Of a stretch of 64,000 bases of DNA, positions 41,190 to 49,306 are shown piece after piece (the stretch's first letter is position 1; each line of letters begins with the position of its first letter). This DNA is from Firmicutes bacterium UBA3572 (GTDB taxonomy: Bacteria; Bacillota; Desulfotomaculia; Desulfotomaculales; Desulforudaceae), in the NCBI GenBank assembly GCA_002375985.1, contig DFNH01000024.1:74399-138398 (forward strand), in the 5' to 3' direction. Below the pieces are notes generated by a model. It was not told the origin of the DNA. It saw nothing but the letters and a program-made list of their open reading frames with translations, and searched no databases. A program made the position numbers and the translations under genes.

Positions 41190-42383
41190 GTGGATAACCT
41201 GGAGATGGAGTCGCTCCACCTGCACCGCCGCCTGAAAGGGAAAATCGAGATTGCACCCCGCAAGCCCTTGCAGGGAATACAAGACCTGGCATTGCTCTAC
41301 ACGCCGGGGGTAGCAGCGCCCTGCCGGGAAATCAGCCGCGACCGCGGCTTGGTCTATGAGTACACCGCAAAAGGCAATACGGTCGCCATCATCACCAACG
41401 GTACCGCCGTGCTGGGATTGGGCGATATCGGCCCGGAGGCCGCCCTGCCCGTTATGGAAGGCAAGGCCCTGCTCTTTAAGACTCTCGCTGGCATCGATGC
41501 CTTTCCGATCTGCCTGGACTGCCGCGACCCGGCCGAGGTGATCCGGGTGGTTCAAGCAATGGCCCCGTCCTTCGGCGGAATCAACCTGGAAGACATCGCC
41601 GCTCCTGATTGCTTTGAGATCGAGCGGTGTTTGAGAGAAACCCTAAACATCCCGGTATTCCACGATGACCAGCACGGGACAGCCGTGGTGGTCGCCGCCG
41701 GTCTGGTGAATGCTCTGCGGTTGACCGGCCGCCGGATCGAAGAAACCAAGGTTGTGATTAACGGGGCGGGAGCTGCCGGAGTGGCCACGGCCCACCTGTT
41801 TCTCAAGCTGGGGGTGCAGCACCTGCGCGTGTGCGACCGGCTGGGGGTGCTCTATCCCGGGCGGCCGGGCGGTATGAACCCTTACAAGGAAGAAATCGCG
41901 GCCCTGACCAATCCCACTGGCGGCGGAGGAACGCTTGCCGATACCTTGCGCGGGGCGGACGTCTTCGTAGGACTGTCCCGGGGAGGGCTCTTGACCCGGG
42001 ACATGGTACGCTTTATGGCTCCGAAACCCATTGTTTTCGCATTGGCCAACCCCGAGCCCGAGATCTCCCGGGATCAGGCCCGTGCCGCCGGTGCCGCGGT
42101 GATCGCCACCGGACGTTCCGACTGCCCCAACCAGATCAACAACGTGCTCGCCTTTCCGGGCGTTTTCCGGGGCGCGCTGGACGCCCGGGCCACGGACATC
42201 AACGGAGCAATGAAAATCGCCGCCGTCCGTGCCCTATCCGAATTAGTCGGCGATGATCTGCACCCGGATTACATCATTCCGGAGCCGGTTGACCCCCGGG
42301 TTGCGCCATCCGTCGCCCTGGCCGTCGCCGCCGCCGCGGTCGAGTCCGGGGTCAGCCGCGCCGACCAGGAACGGTCAGAGTAG
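41190..42383 (+). CDS. NAD(P)-dependent malic enzyme
   Basis: A 397-residue enzyme decarboxylating malate to pyruvate. Family features are LYTPGVAAPCREIS, TNGTAVLGLGDIGPEAALPVMEGKALLF, the metal-binding INLEDIAAPDCFEIE, FHDDQHGTAVV and the NAD-binding VVINGAGAAGVATAHLF. The start is the GTG at 41190, preceded by GGAGGTG with five bases of spacing. It is a short, bacterial-type malic enzyme. It stands alone on the plus strand, with a palindromic operator, so it may respond to a carboxylate-sensing GntR regulator. Confidence 0.94.
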   Translation: MDNLEMESLHLHRRLKGKIEIAPRKPLQGIQDLALLYTPGVAAPCREISRDRGLVYEYTAKGNTVAIITNGTAVLGLGDIGPEAALPVMEGKALLFKTLAGIDAFPICLDCRDPAEVIRVVQAMAPSFGGINLEDIAAPDCFEIERCLRETLNIPVFHDDQHGTAVVVAAGLVNALRLTGRRIEETKVVINGAGAAGVATAHLFLKLGVQHLRVCDRLGVLYPGRPGGMNPYKEEIAALTNPTGGGGTLADTLRGADVFVGLSRGGLLTRDMVRFMAPKPIVFALANPEPEISRDQARAAGAAVIATGRSDCPNQINNVLAFPGVFRGALDARATDINGAMKIAAVRALSELVGDDLHPDYIIPEPVDPRVAPSVALAVAAAAVESGVSRADQERSE

Positions 42384-42586
42384 CCAAGCAAAAAATTCGT
42401 CACAAAAAAAGGATAGTCCAGACCGGCCGGCGAACATAAATCAATTAACGGTGGTGTATTTGTGCGCTTAAAACCAGTGGAGCACCTATTATCGGCTTGG
42501 TTTTTTCATTATTTCGTTGGCAAGGTATGGGCCTGTGCGGACCGGCACCGGCGGATCACCCGGAGCGGAAGGAGGTGAACGCGCAC

Positions 42587-42781
42587 ATGCTGGAGGTACT
42601 CAAAGGTTTGCTGCTGCGGGATGAAAGAGGAAAACTGTACGAGTACGGTCTGCTGATCGCCTTGTTTGTGCTGCTCGGTGGTGGAGTTGTCATAGGTCTT
42701 TATGTTCAGTCAACCGGCGTGATGGAAGCTGTGCCGGAGATTTTCTTTGAGATTCTGGCCGAAACCCAATATGGCCATTAA
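42587..42781 (+). CDS. Small Flp-pilin-like membrane protein
   Basis: A 64-residue protein, MLEVLKGLLLRDERGKLYEYGLLIALFVLLGGGVVIGLYVQ. The amphipathic lead with a basic residue before Gly, then EYG and a single membrane helix, resembles Flp/Fap pilin precursors (Gly, then Glu-Tyr in the helix start). In true Flp pilins Glu is at position +5 after Gly; here it is at +4. The ATG has GGAGGTG upstream. No tad genes are nearby, so the assignment is only suggestive. Confidence 0.5.
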   Translation: MLEVLKGLLLRDERGKLYEYGLLIALFVLLGGGVVIGLYVQSTGVMEAVPEIFFEILAETQYGH

Positions 42782-42808
42782 GAGCCTTGTTTGCCGCACT
42801 AATAAAGG

Positions 42809-42864
42809 CGCCCCGGTTACCGGAGTGGTTCACGCTCCTCCGGATACTGGGGCGATAGTTTTTT
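42809..42864. terminator. Bidirectional terminator between Flp-like gene and cysK
   Basis: A long hairpin (CGCCCCGGT ... CTGGGGCG, with an inner CCGGAG/CTCCTCCGG stem) is followed on the plus strand by ATAGTTTTTT, and on the minus strand by CCTTTATTA. It separates the convergent Flp-like gene and cysK. Confidence 0.8.
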
Positions 42865-43771
42865 AAGGGGAGCACTTGGCACAAATGGACCGGAACAGCG
42901 TGGTGGAGAGGTAGCGTTCACCCCGGTCGGGCAGAATGACGACCACGGTGCCGGAATCCATTTGTGCGGCAATCCGGACCGCCCCCACTACCGCCGCGCC
43001 GCTGGACATGCCGACGAAGATACCGCACCGGGTAGCCAGCGACCTGGCCATTTCAAAGGCTTCGCCGTCATGCACGGTGATTTTCTCATCCAAGAGCTCC
43101 GGGTGGTAGATCTTAGGTACAATCGCCTCTTCCATGTTCTTCAACCCCTGGATGGTGTGCCCTTTCGCCGGTTCTACGCCCACGATTTTGACCGCTGGCC
43201 TTTTCTCCTTCAGATACCTCCCCGCGCCCATCAGGGTTCCGGTGGTGCCCATGCCGGCCACAAACACGTCCACCTGGCCAGACGTCTGTGCGAAGACCTC
43301 CGGTCCGGTGGTTTCGTAATGCGCCAGGCTGTTGTTTTCATTATCGAACTGATTAAGCATAAAATGGCCCTCGGGATCTTCTTCCAAGATTTGCATGGCC
43401 TTTCGAATGGCGCCGTCTGTTCCCTCCCTGGCCGGCGTTAGGATCACCTCCGCCCCGAAGGCCTGGAGGATGCGGCATCTTTCCACGCTGACACACTCCG
43501 GCATCACCAGCTTAACGCGGTAGCCCTTGGCCGCGCCGATCATCGCCAGGGCGATGCCCGTATTCCCCGAGGTGGGTTCCAGGATCACCTTGCCCGGACG
43601 GAGCTGGCCTAACTCCTCGGCCTTTTTGAGCATGTAGTAGGCCGGACGGTCCTTGATGGAACCTCCGGGATTACCGGCCTCGAGTTTGCCCAACACCCTG
43701 ACCCGCGGGTTTGGTGCCAGACCCGGCAGATCCACAAGGGGGGTATTGCCAATGGTGGACAAAATGTCCAT
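42863..43771 (-). CDS. cysK: Cysteine synthase (O-acetylserine sulfhydrylase)
   Basis: A 302-residue PLP enzyme making cysteine from O-acetylserine and sulfide. The PLP lysine is in GGSIKDRPAYYML, the Asn loop is TSGNTGIALAMI, and the phosphate-binding GMGTTGTLMG and VGMSSGAAVV are intact. It stands alone on the minus strand between a transposase remnant and a terminator. No T-box or SAM riboswitch was recognised upstream. Confidence 0.94.
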   Translation of the reverse strand: MDILSTIGNTPLVDLPGLAPNPRVRVLGKLEAGNPGGSIKDRPAYYMLKKAEELGQLRPGKVILEPTSGNTGIALAMIGAAKGYRVKLVMPECVSVERCRILQAFGAEVILTPAREGTDGAIRKAMQILEEDPEGHFMLNQFDNENNSLAHYETTGPEVFAQTSGQVDVFVAGMGTTGTLMGAGRYLKEKRPAVKIVGVEPAKGHTIQGLKNMEEAIVPKIYHPELLDEKITVHDGEAFEMARSLATRCGIFVGMSSGAAVVGAVRIAAQMDSGTVVVILPDRGERYLSTTLFRSICAKCSP

Positions 43772-44151
43772 GGTTTTTGCGCCTCCGCAAAAGGGTCAAA
43801 AAGTCCGCAAGACGGCACTAATTTAACCCTGATGTATTTCAACCTACCAGACCGTGATTCCTGCCTCCCCTTCCTGGAAATAGGCTGGATGCGCCGGCTC
43901 CCGATCGGGTGGCGGATAGCACCCGGGACACGCGCCCGTCCATCCCCCGGGCGTGGTGGATGTTATAGGTCAAGACTTTCAGCATCGGTCCGCCTCACTT
44001 TCCGACCATTCACGGATCACCAGTTTTTCGCGGAAGCGGCCCAACCGGGCCCTCAACCCGACCAGCAAGGAAGGGATCGGGCGCTGGATGAAGGGAACCA
44101 TCCTTCCCCGGCTACTGGGTCTGCCGGGGGAAGCATTCGATACATGCGCTT

Positions 44152-44590
44152 TTGGGACGCGATGCGATGGACCTGGTTCGTGACGGGCACATTGCCCAGA
44201 TCGAGGAAAGGCTCTGGCGCCGTATCCTGGAAAAGTGCCAGTTGCTCACGGGCGCCATTTTGTACGATACCACCAACTTTGCCACATGCATCGACAGCTT
44301 TACCAACTGCCAGTTGGCCCGGCGGGGTAAGGCCAAAAAGGGAAAACCGGGCCAGCGGTTGGTCGGGCTGGCCTTGGCTTGCATTTCTGGCCTCGGCCTC
44401 CCCACTTGTTCTTTTTTACGTGCAGCCGTGGCTGGATTTTCCCTCTAATGCTTAAGGTGAGGGAGGCGTCGAGCGCCCCATCACCAAAAAAGAAAGGGGC
44501 TTTGGGAAGACTATTCTGTTTTCCGACCGCCAGGACTGGACAAGTGAACAGATCATGCGGGTAATTTCGCTAATTACTGGCGATAGTCCG
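44152..44590 (+). pseudogene. Decayed IS4/IS1634-type transposase
   Basis: Two out-of-frame fragments of one transposase are visible. 44152-44448 reads LTGAILYDTTNFATCIDSFTNCQLARRGKAKKGKPGQRLVGLAL, the DDE-type YDTTN core followed by the LAQRG-like segment. Then 44497-44580 in another frame reads GFGKTILFSDRQDWTSEQIMRV, matching the later FxDxxDWxxEQIVR region. Intervening sequence is deleted and frameshifted, so the element is inactive. The 43772-44712 stretch holds no intact gene. Confidence 0.75.
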
Positions 44591-44712
44591 GTTGAAGATT
44601 TGACCCTAACCTTTGGACTCCCAACTCTTCTTGCCTTTTGGCCGGTGAGCCCTTCCTTTTCTGCGGCATATTTCCCCGACACGGTACATAAAGATTTAAA
44701 AACACCGCGGGG

Positions 44713-45123
44713 GTGTGCTCAAAAGTGTCCGTCCAGACTGAAACACCCGCCGGCCAGGCCCTTGACTGGGCGGCGATCGGCCGGGGGCTCCTGGTGGCCC
44801 TGGTACTGTCCGTATTGCTGAGTCTTTTCTCAACCCTGATACTGCATTTTTCCAGCCTGTCCGAAAGATTTCTGCCCTGGATCGCGGCCGCCATCTTGCT
44901 GATCAGTGTCTTCTGCGGCAGCGGCCTGGCCGCGGCCCGCGCCGGAGAAAAGGGGCTCCTGCACGGCCTCGGAGTCGGGCTCGGTTTCCTGGTTTTGCTG
45001 TTGATCCTGGGCACCCTGCTCTTCCCCGACCCGCTAACGCTGATGGGCGTATTGGAAAAACTCCTCCTGGCCGCGTCCGCCGGCGCCTTGGGCGGTGTTC
45101 TGGGGGTAGCCCTGGCGGACTAG
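44713..45123 (+). CDS. TIGR04086-type integral membrane protein
   Basis: A 136-residue protein with four hydrophobic segments (GRGLLVALVLSVLLSLFSTLIL, FLPWIAAAILLISVFCGSG, LLHGLGVGLGFLVLLLILGTLL, KLLLAASAGALGGVLGVALA). It matches the size and pattern of the TIGR04086 family of small membrane proteins in spore-formers (B. subtilis YrzE-like). The start is uncertain: the GTG at 44713 or at 44725. It converges with an M24 peptidase gene, overlapping by four bases. Function unknown. Confidence 0.65.
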   Translation: MCSKVSVQTETPAGQALDWAAIGRGLLVALVLSVLLSLFSTLILHFSSLSERFLPWIAAAILLISVFCGSGLAAARAGEKGLLHGLGVGLGFLVLLLILGTLLFPDPLTLMGVLEKLLLAASAGALGGVLGVALAD

Positions 45124-46316
45124 GGCAGCGCCTGCAACTCGTCCGGGTAGTTGGTTAACCGCTCCAGGCCGCCGTCGGTAACTAAAAAGGTGTTTTCAAT
45201 CCCAACTACGCCCGCGCCCGGAAAAGCAAACTTGGGTTCCAAAGCAAACACCATGCCGGGCAACAATGTAGTCTCCTGGCCGGAGGCCAGGACGGGCAGT
45301 TCGTTCAGTTCCAGGCCCACCCCGTGCCCCACGAACCGGACCGGGTTGTCATGCCCCATGAAGTGGGCGGCCAGCCCGGCTTCGGCCGCCAGGGCCCGGG
45401 CGCGTTCGTAAACGGCCGCGGCCGTCCAACCGGGCCGGACCTCGCGGCTCAGCGTTTCCTGAATCTCCAGGGCGATCTGGTGCGCCCTTGCCAGCCTTTC
45501 CGGCAGCCTCCCGAGGACAAAAATCCTGGTCATGTCTACAATATAGCCGTGGAAGATACCGGGATAATCGACCAACACCGGCTCGTGGCGTTGGAGCGGT
45601 TTAAAGGACGCCCCGAAACGAAAAGCCGGCCCGACTCCCGGCCCCCCTACCGCCCCGTCGAAGAAGCTGGTAACCAAAGCGGTCTCACCGGTCATCAGGT
45701 GCCCCCAAAAGGGGGAAGCATTCAACCCGCGCATCCGCAGCAAGCCCTGATGACCCGCGCGGCGCGCCTCGGCTTCAAGCAGGCCGGCCATCTCCACCTC
45801 GGTCCGCCCTTCCCGCAGGATTTCGGGCAGCACCCCGTACACAGCGTCCATGCGCCGACCCGCATCCCGCATCAGCTCGATTTCGTAGGGCGTCTTCACC
45901 GCCCGGATTTCCTTGACCAGAGGCGTGCAGTCGGCGAACGTCACCCCCGGGAAGACCTTTTGGTAGTAATGGTAGGTGGCCACCGGCAGAACGTCAAACT
46001 CAAGGCCCAGCCGTGACGGCCGCGGATGACCCGCCGCCGCGATCAGATCCGGCAGTTGCCGGAAGCTCTTGATGGGGACCACCTCTTCGACCGCCGCATC
46101 CGCCCGGGCCAGGGCGTAATCCCGGCGCACCATGAAAAGCGATTTCCCCGCCGCCGGAATGTAAAGGTGCCCGTCCTGATAGGTGCCGGTGAAGTAAATC
46201 ACGTCGGCGGCCTGGACCAGAAGCGCGCCGTCCAGTCCGCGCGCCCGCAGAAGATCCTGAAACCGCTGCCGCCGTCCGGCGTACTCGCCCGGTGGTACCT
46301 CCATTTGCCGCAGCAT
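45120..46316 (-). CDS. M24 family metallopeptidase (Xaa-Pro dipeptidase-like)
   Basis: A 398-residue creatinase-fold enzyme. The N-terminal domain has AADVIYFTGTYQDGHLYIPA. The catalytic domain has metal ligands in VLVDYPGIFHGYIVDMTRIFVLG, the histidine in RFVGHGVGLELNE and the C-terminal glutamates VFALEPKFAFPGAGVVGIENTF. It is more distant from PepP than the gene at 16921. The ATG at 46316 has AAGGAGGAG upstream. Substrate unknown. Confidence 0.85.
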   Translation of the reverse strand: MLRQMEVPPGEYAGRRQRFQDLLRARGLDGALLVQAADVIYFTGTYQDGHLYIPAAGKSLFMVRRDYALARADAAVEEVVPIKSFRQLPDLIAAAGHPRPSRLGLEFDVLPVATYHYYQKVFPGVTFADCTPLVKEIRAVKTPYEIELMRDAGRRMDAVYGVLPEILREGRTEVEMAGLLEAEARRAGHQGLLRMRGLNASPFWGHLMTGETALVTSFFDGAVGGPGVGPAFRFGASFKPLQRHEPVLVDYPGIFHGYIVDMTRIFVLGRLPERLARAHQIALEIQETLSREVRPGWTAAAVYERARALAAEAGLAAHFMGHDNPVRFVGHGVGLELNELPVLASGQETTLLPGMVFALEPKFAFPGAGVVGIENTFLVTDGGLERLTNYPDELQALP

Positions 46317-46342
46317 ACACCGCTCCTCCTTGGCTTATAGGT

Positions 46343-46371
46343 ACTATATATTCATATTTTTCTAATGCTAA
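46343..46371 (-). promoter_or_regulatory. Promoter of the M24 peptidase gene
   Basis: TTAGCA (46371-46366) and TATAGT (46348-46343) are 17 bases apart on the minus strand, matching the vegetative consensus at 4/6 and 5/6. The ATG is about 27 bases beyond the -10 box. Confidence 0.55.
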
Positions 46372-46472
46372 ACCCAAACACATCGCCTGTCAACAAACGA
46401 AATGGCTGGCTTGAACCCGGTCAAGTCCGCATTCCGGTGTAAATTTTCCCTGGTAGACAAGATCATTCCGTT

Positions 46473-46740
46473 TTAGCCTGCACTTACGTGGGTATCTGCA
46501 TGGCTCACCTCCTTGCGCTGTTTTTCCGTGTTAGCCTTCCACTCCCAGTACTCTGCCATGTCGAAATAGCGGGATCCAGAAGACCAAGCCTCATCGATCT
46601 CCACAACCACCGCCTAAGAACTGCCTCAGGGCCGACTCCTCGTTGGGGAAGATCCGGATCACCCGCTCCCATTCTACCATGCCGTTTGTCGGGTCTTTTA
46701 TGGGGTCAGTATACAGGCGGTGAGTTTGGTGCACCCGGGC
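46473..46740 (-). pseudogene. IS256 (mutator)-type transposase C-terminal remnant
   Basis: On the minus strand one frame reads RVIRIFPNEESALRQFL and the next, after a frameshift, AVVVEIDEAWSSGSRYFDMAEYWEW. Together they give the familiar C-terminal end of IS256-family transposases (RxFPNExSxLRL ... EIDExWxxxRRYxxMxEY). The rest of the element is absent. The surrounding 46317-46852 region contains no other gene. Confidence 0.8.
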
Positions 46741-46852
46741 CAAGGTCAATATCCTTACGCATCTGGACGGGACGGTCCGGTCAGGAATAATGACGGTTTG
46801 GCATGCAAATACTCAAATTGGGACGCGAAATAAGGGGCAGGGGGGTAAGCCG

Positions 46853-47014
46853 ATGCGACGGGCCATAATGTGGGCCGCTAAGTTGGTCTTAATACGCTTC
46901 CTGTGGAATCGGGTCGTCAACCGGTTTCGTAATCGTGCCGCCAGGGTGTTTACGGTACGAAACCTGTTCGGGGAATCATTAGCCACCTGGATGCAAATGC
47001 GCAAGCTCAAATAA
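46853..47014 (+). CDS. Small basic amphipathic protein, hypothetical
   Basis: A 53-residue protein, MRRAIMWAAKLVLIRFLWNRVVNRFRNRAARVF, with a basic amphipathic helix and a short tail. A GGGGGGT site is seven bases upstream of the ATG. No family is recognised. It converges with the next minus-strand gene. Could be a membrane-surface peptide. Confidence 0.4.
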   Translation: MRRAIMWAAKLVLIRFLWNRVVNRFRNRAARVFTVRNLFGESLATWMQMRKLK

Positions 47015-47026
47015 CCCGAAAGGCAA

Positions 47027-47494
47027 TTAGTAACCCCAATCGTAACCGAAATCGGTGACCCGCCACCCGGAACCGGTACGCACCAACTCCCAGCGGCCCT
47101 CGCCGAAAAGCTCGGCGTTGTCGGCCCAGTCCCGAAAGTAAAGGTGCGCCCGCACCCGGGCCCGATCCCCGTCAATCTGGAATTCATCCCAACGTACAAT
47201 TGAAGCGGGGTTTACGTTATCGGTGTACCACTGACTCCAAACTTCCGTGACCACCGCTTCCAGCGCCGGCGAAGTGTATATTTCGCTCAGGCGCAATTCC
47301 AGTTCCTGGCGGTCTTGGGCTTGGGTATACTCCAGGCAGGTTACCGCGCGCTCCACCACCCGCTTGATTTCCAGCTCGTCTTCGGGCCTGGGACTGTAAT
47401 AACCCGTTTGGCCCACAATGATCGGTCGAAACAAGACCAATACAACCAGTCCGACCACAATTACCACGTACAGTAAAAGCCTCCTCAAGGCCAC
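47027..47494 (-). CDS. Membrane-anchored hypothetical protein
   Basis: A 155-residue protein with an N-terminal helix (LLLYVVIVVGLVVLVLFRPIIVG) and an extracytoplasmic domain of about 115 residues containing WDEFQIDGDRARVRAHLYFRDWADNAELFGEGRWELVRTGSGWRVTDFGYDWGY, which resembles an NTF2-like fold. The GTG start is preceded by GGGTGA. Function unknown. Confidence 0.6.
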   Translation of the reverse strand: MALRRLLLYVVIVVGLVVLVLFRPIIVGQTGYYSPRPEDELEIKRVVERAVTCLEYTQAQDRQELELRLSEIYTSPALEAVVTEVWSQWYTDNVNPASIVRWDEFQIDGDRARVRAHLYFRDWADNAELFGEGRWELVRTGSGWRVTDFGYDWGY

Positions 47495-47609
47495 TCACCC
47501 TGTAATATTTTACCAAAAGAAATGGGCCAAAACTACCGCCAAAGAAAGCTCATATCTGTCGAACTTCTGGAAAGAAATATACTTTGAAAGCTGGAAGGAG
47601 GTATGCCAC

Positions 47610-47795
47610 GTGGAGGCGGAATACATTCAATCCTGTATCGCCCATCTCCAGAGCACGGCCAATGACTTAAAAACCATTAGCAGCAACATTCCCAATCCGG
47701 CCGCCAAGGCCGAACTGCAAAAGGCTTCCGGTTCCATCGACGCCTGTCTGAAACAATGCCTGGCCGCACTCGACAAACTTGAAAGGCCCGTTTAG
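47610..47795 (+). CDS. Twin small Cys-containing protein 1
   Basis: A 61-residue helical protein with an ideal AAGGAGGT site before its GTG start. The pattern SCIAHLQSTANDLKTISSNIPNPAAKAELQKASGSIDACLKQC is shared with the next gene: SC near the N-terminus, a DL then an S, a PxA hinge and a C-terminal CLxxC. No family is recognised. The pair probably arose by duplication and may form a helical hairpin with paired cysteines. Confidence 0.55.
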   Translation: MEAEYIQSCIAHLQSTANDLKTISSNIPNPAAKAELQKASGSIDACLKQCLAALDKLERPV

Positions 47796-47810
47796 CGGGA
47801 GGAGAAACCG

Positions 47811-47990
47811 TTGGCGCTGGAAAGTGAGTTCTTACGGTCCTGCTTGGAAAAGTGCCAGATTACCGCCGCCGATCTGGACAATCTCAGTCGGCGGCTCGGC
47901 GATCCGGAGGCGCGGGAAAACCTGCGGCAGGCGCGGCAGTCCCTTAACGACTGTCTCAAACATTGTGAGTTTGCCTACAAACTGATTTAA
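47811..47990 (+). CDS. Twin small Cys-containing protein 2
   Basis: A 59-residue protein (LRSCLEKCQITAADLDNLSRRLGDPEARENLRQARQSLNDCLKHCEFA) starting at a TTG with GGGAGGAG six bases upstream. It aligns with the preceding product and keeps the SC/CLxxC layout, with an extra N-terminal Cys pair. The genes are 15 bases apart and probably cotranscribed. Function unknown. Confidence 0.55.
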   Translation: MALESEFLRSCLEKCQITAADLDNLSRRLGDPEARENLRQARQSLNDCLKHCEFAYKLI

Positions 47991-48138
47991 GAAGCAACTG
48001 GTCGCCGGGACCATACTCACCGACGACCAGAGGCTAGTTCTGTTTGGTTCGGCTTCCGGTGTAGTAAATCAGGCCGGCCGCCAAAGCAATCAGGGCGACC
48101 AACAGTATCAGCCCCAGCAGTTCTAACTAAGGTCAGCA

Positions 48139-48282
48139 TCAACAACCATCAACCCCCTGCAGCCGCCGCTCCGCAAGATGCGACTGGGGCACTGCTGTCC
48201 GCAGGCGCCAGAGTAGCGCAAAACAGATAAAACCCAGTCCTAACACCAACAGAGCCTCCCCGAAGCCCCGCTCTTTTGCCAT
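48139..48282 (-). CDS. Small membrane protein, hypothetical
   Basis: A 47-residue frame starting MAKERGFGEALLVLGLGFICFALLWRLR, with one membrane helix and a basic C-terminal tail. A run of seven G is about ten bases upstream. No family is recognised. Between it and the twin Cys genes (47991-48138) another hydrophobic frame without a clear start codon is present. The 47991-48356 stretch otherwise holds no gene. Confidence 0.35.
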   Translation of the reverse strand: MAKERGFGEALLVLGLGFICFALLWRLRTAVPQSHLAERRLQGVDGC

Positions 48283-48356
48283 TAGCTTTTTGTCCCCCCC
48301 CTTAAGAACCCATTTTCCCCGGCAAAACCCGCTTTATACCGTGGTGCTTCAAGCGT

Positions 48357-48602
48357 TCAGGGGACCGAAAGTTGAGCAAACCACCGGCTCACCAAAACGA
48401 AAAGAACAACGGCTGCTAAAAAAACAAGCACCGGGTGAAGGCCGCGCTTGGCCCGCGGCAGGTTCCTGCCCCGGGTCGGGCGCCGATCCAGGCCGCTTCG
48501 TTTGGCATCAGACCGAACCTTTTCCCGGCGTTTATTATTCCGGAACCGGTCTAGCCGGTAAACATTGCCTTTTTGCTTTTTGGGCGGCTCTTTTATAGAC
48601 AT
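48357..48602 (-). CDS. Small basic single-pass membrane protein, hypothetical
   Basis: An 81-residue protein with a long strongly basic N-terminal half (NVYRLDRFRNNKRREKVRSDAKR ... RRPTRGRNLPRAKRG) and one C-terminal membrane helix (HPVLVFLAAVVLFVLVSRWFA). Basic-tail plus C-terminal helix suggests a tail-anchored peptide. No family is recognised. Confidence 0.4.
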   Translation of the reverse strand: MSIKEPPKKQKGNVYRLDRFRNNKRREKVRSDAKRSGLDRRPTRGRNLPRAKRGLHPVLVFLAAVVLFVLVSRWFAQLSVP

Positions 48603-48636
48603 TCCGGCTAACCCTGCTTAAAACCTTGCGTACTTC

Positions 48637-48906
48637 TTAGTGATCGTGTTCTTCAGGACCGGGATACTCGCGATCAAGCAGTTCCGTATATTTGTCTGGG
48701 ATCGGTATCACGTGGGTACGCGGTTCTTCCCCGGGCACGGCAATCTGGAATACGAGCTCATAACCATCCCCCGAGGCACGCTTCCGCGGGCGCCATTGCT
48801 TTAAAACCATCCCAGGTGTCTCCATGGCCGCCAGAACAGTCTGGTCACACCAGCGAAAAAACTCCTCACGAATCGGCGAATACAGTTCCACGCTTAACGC
48901 CCCCAA
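48637..48906 (-). CDS. Hypothetical protein
   Basis: An 89-residue protein, MGALSVELYSPIREEFFRWCDQTVLAAMETPGMVLKQWRPRKRASGDGYELVFQIAVPGEEPRTHVIPIPDKY, ending in an acidic/His tail. It looks globular with an alpha/beta pattern. No family is recognised. It is separated by 34 bases from the small basic membrane gene downstream. Confidence 0.5.
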   Translation of the reverse strand: MGALSVELYSPIREEFFRWCDQTVLAAMETPGMVLKQWRPRKRASGDGYELVFQIAVPGEEPRTHVIPIPDKYTELLDREYPGPEEHDH

Positions 48907-48984
48907 AAAAATGATGTTCCGAACAAATAAAACCTGCCGCAGGCTCGACTCGCGCAGCGCCGCCGGCGCCGGTGCAAGCTATCG

Positions 48985-49065
48985 TCAGCCCCCTCGAAAC
49001 AAGCGCAGCGCAAAAACAACTCCCACACCAACGGCCAACACCAACAGGATGTCGGTAATTTCCAT
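48985..49065 (-). CDS. Possible 26-residue membrane peptide
   Basis: The frame MEITDILLVLAVGVGVVFALRLFRGG is almost entirely a membrane helix with a basic C-terminus. An AAAGGA site lies about 11 bases upstream. Such peptides occur often but also by chance. The 48907-49306 stretch otherwise shows no gene. Confidence 0.3.
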   Translation of the reverse strand: MEITDILLVLAVGVGVVFALRLFRGG

Positions 49066-49306
49066 TCGCGCAACAATCCTTTCCGCCTGTTCTGGCAGAC
49101 CCATTTCCAAAAAATATTTTACCAGTTTTGTGACCAAAACTCCAGTTTGTTGCCTTTAAAGCTTTTTGCGTTGTCAGCGATTTTGCCTCTCGGCAGGGCA
49201 ACATCGACATCCGACAGGGTGTAGTTCTTAAGCCGTCGGACAGCCGGATTATCCTGATATTGGGCTTTATGGCCGTTCTACCCTATCAGAAAAATATTAA
49301 ATTTTT

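Noticed and set aside
43832..44455. 207-codon plus-strand open frame
   Set aside because: Overlaps the transposase remnant in another frame and has no coherent domain.
48040..48135. Hydrophobic minus-strand frame (ELLGLILLVALIALAAGLIYY)
   Set aside because: No start codon with a ribosome site follows its upstream in-frame stop, so it is not listed as a gene.
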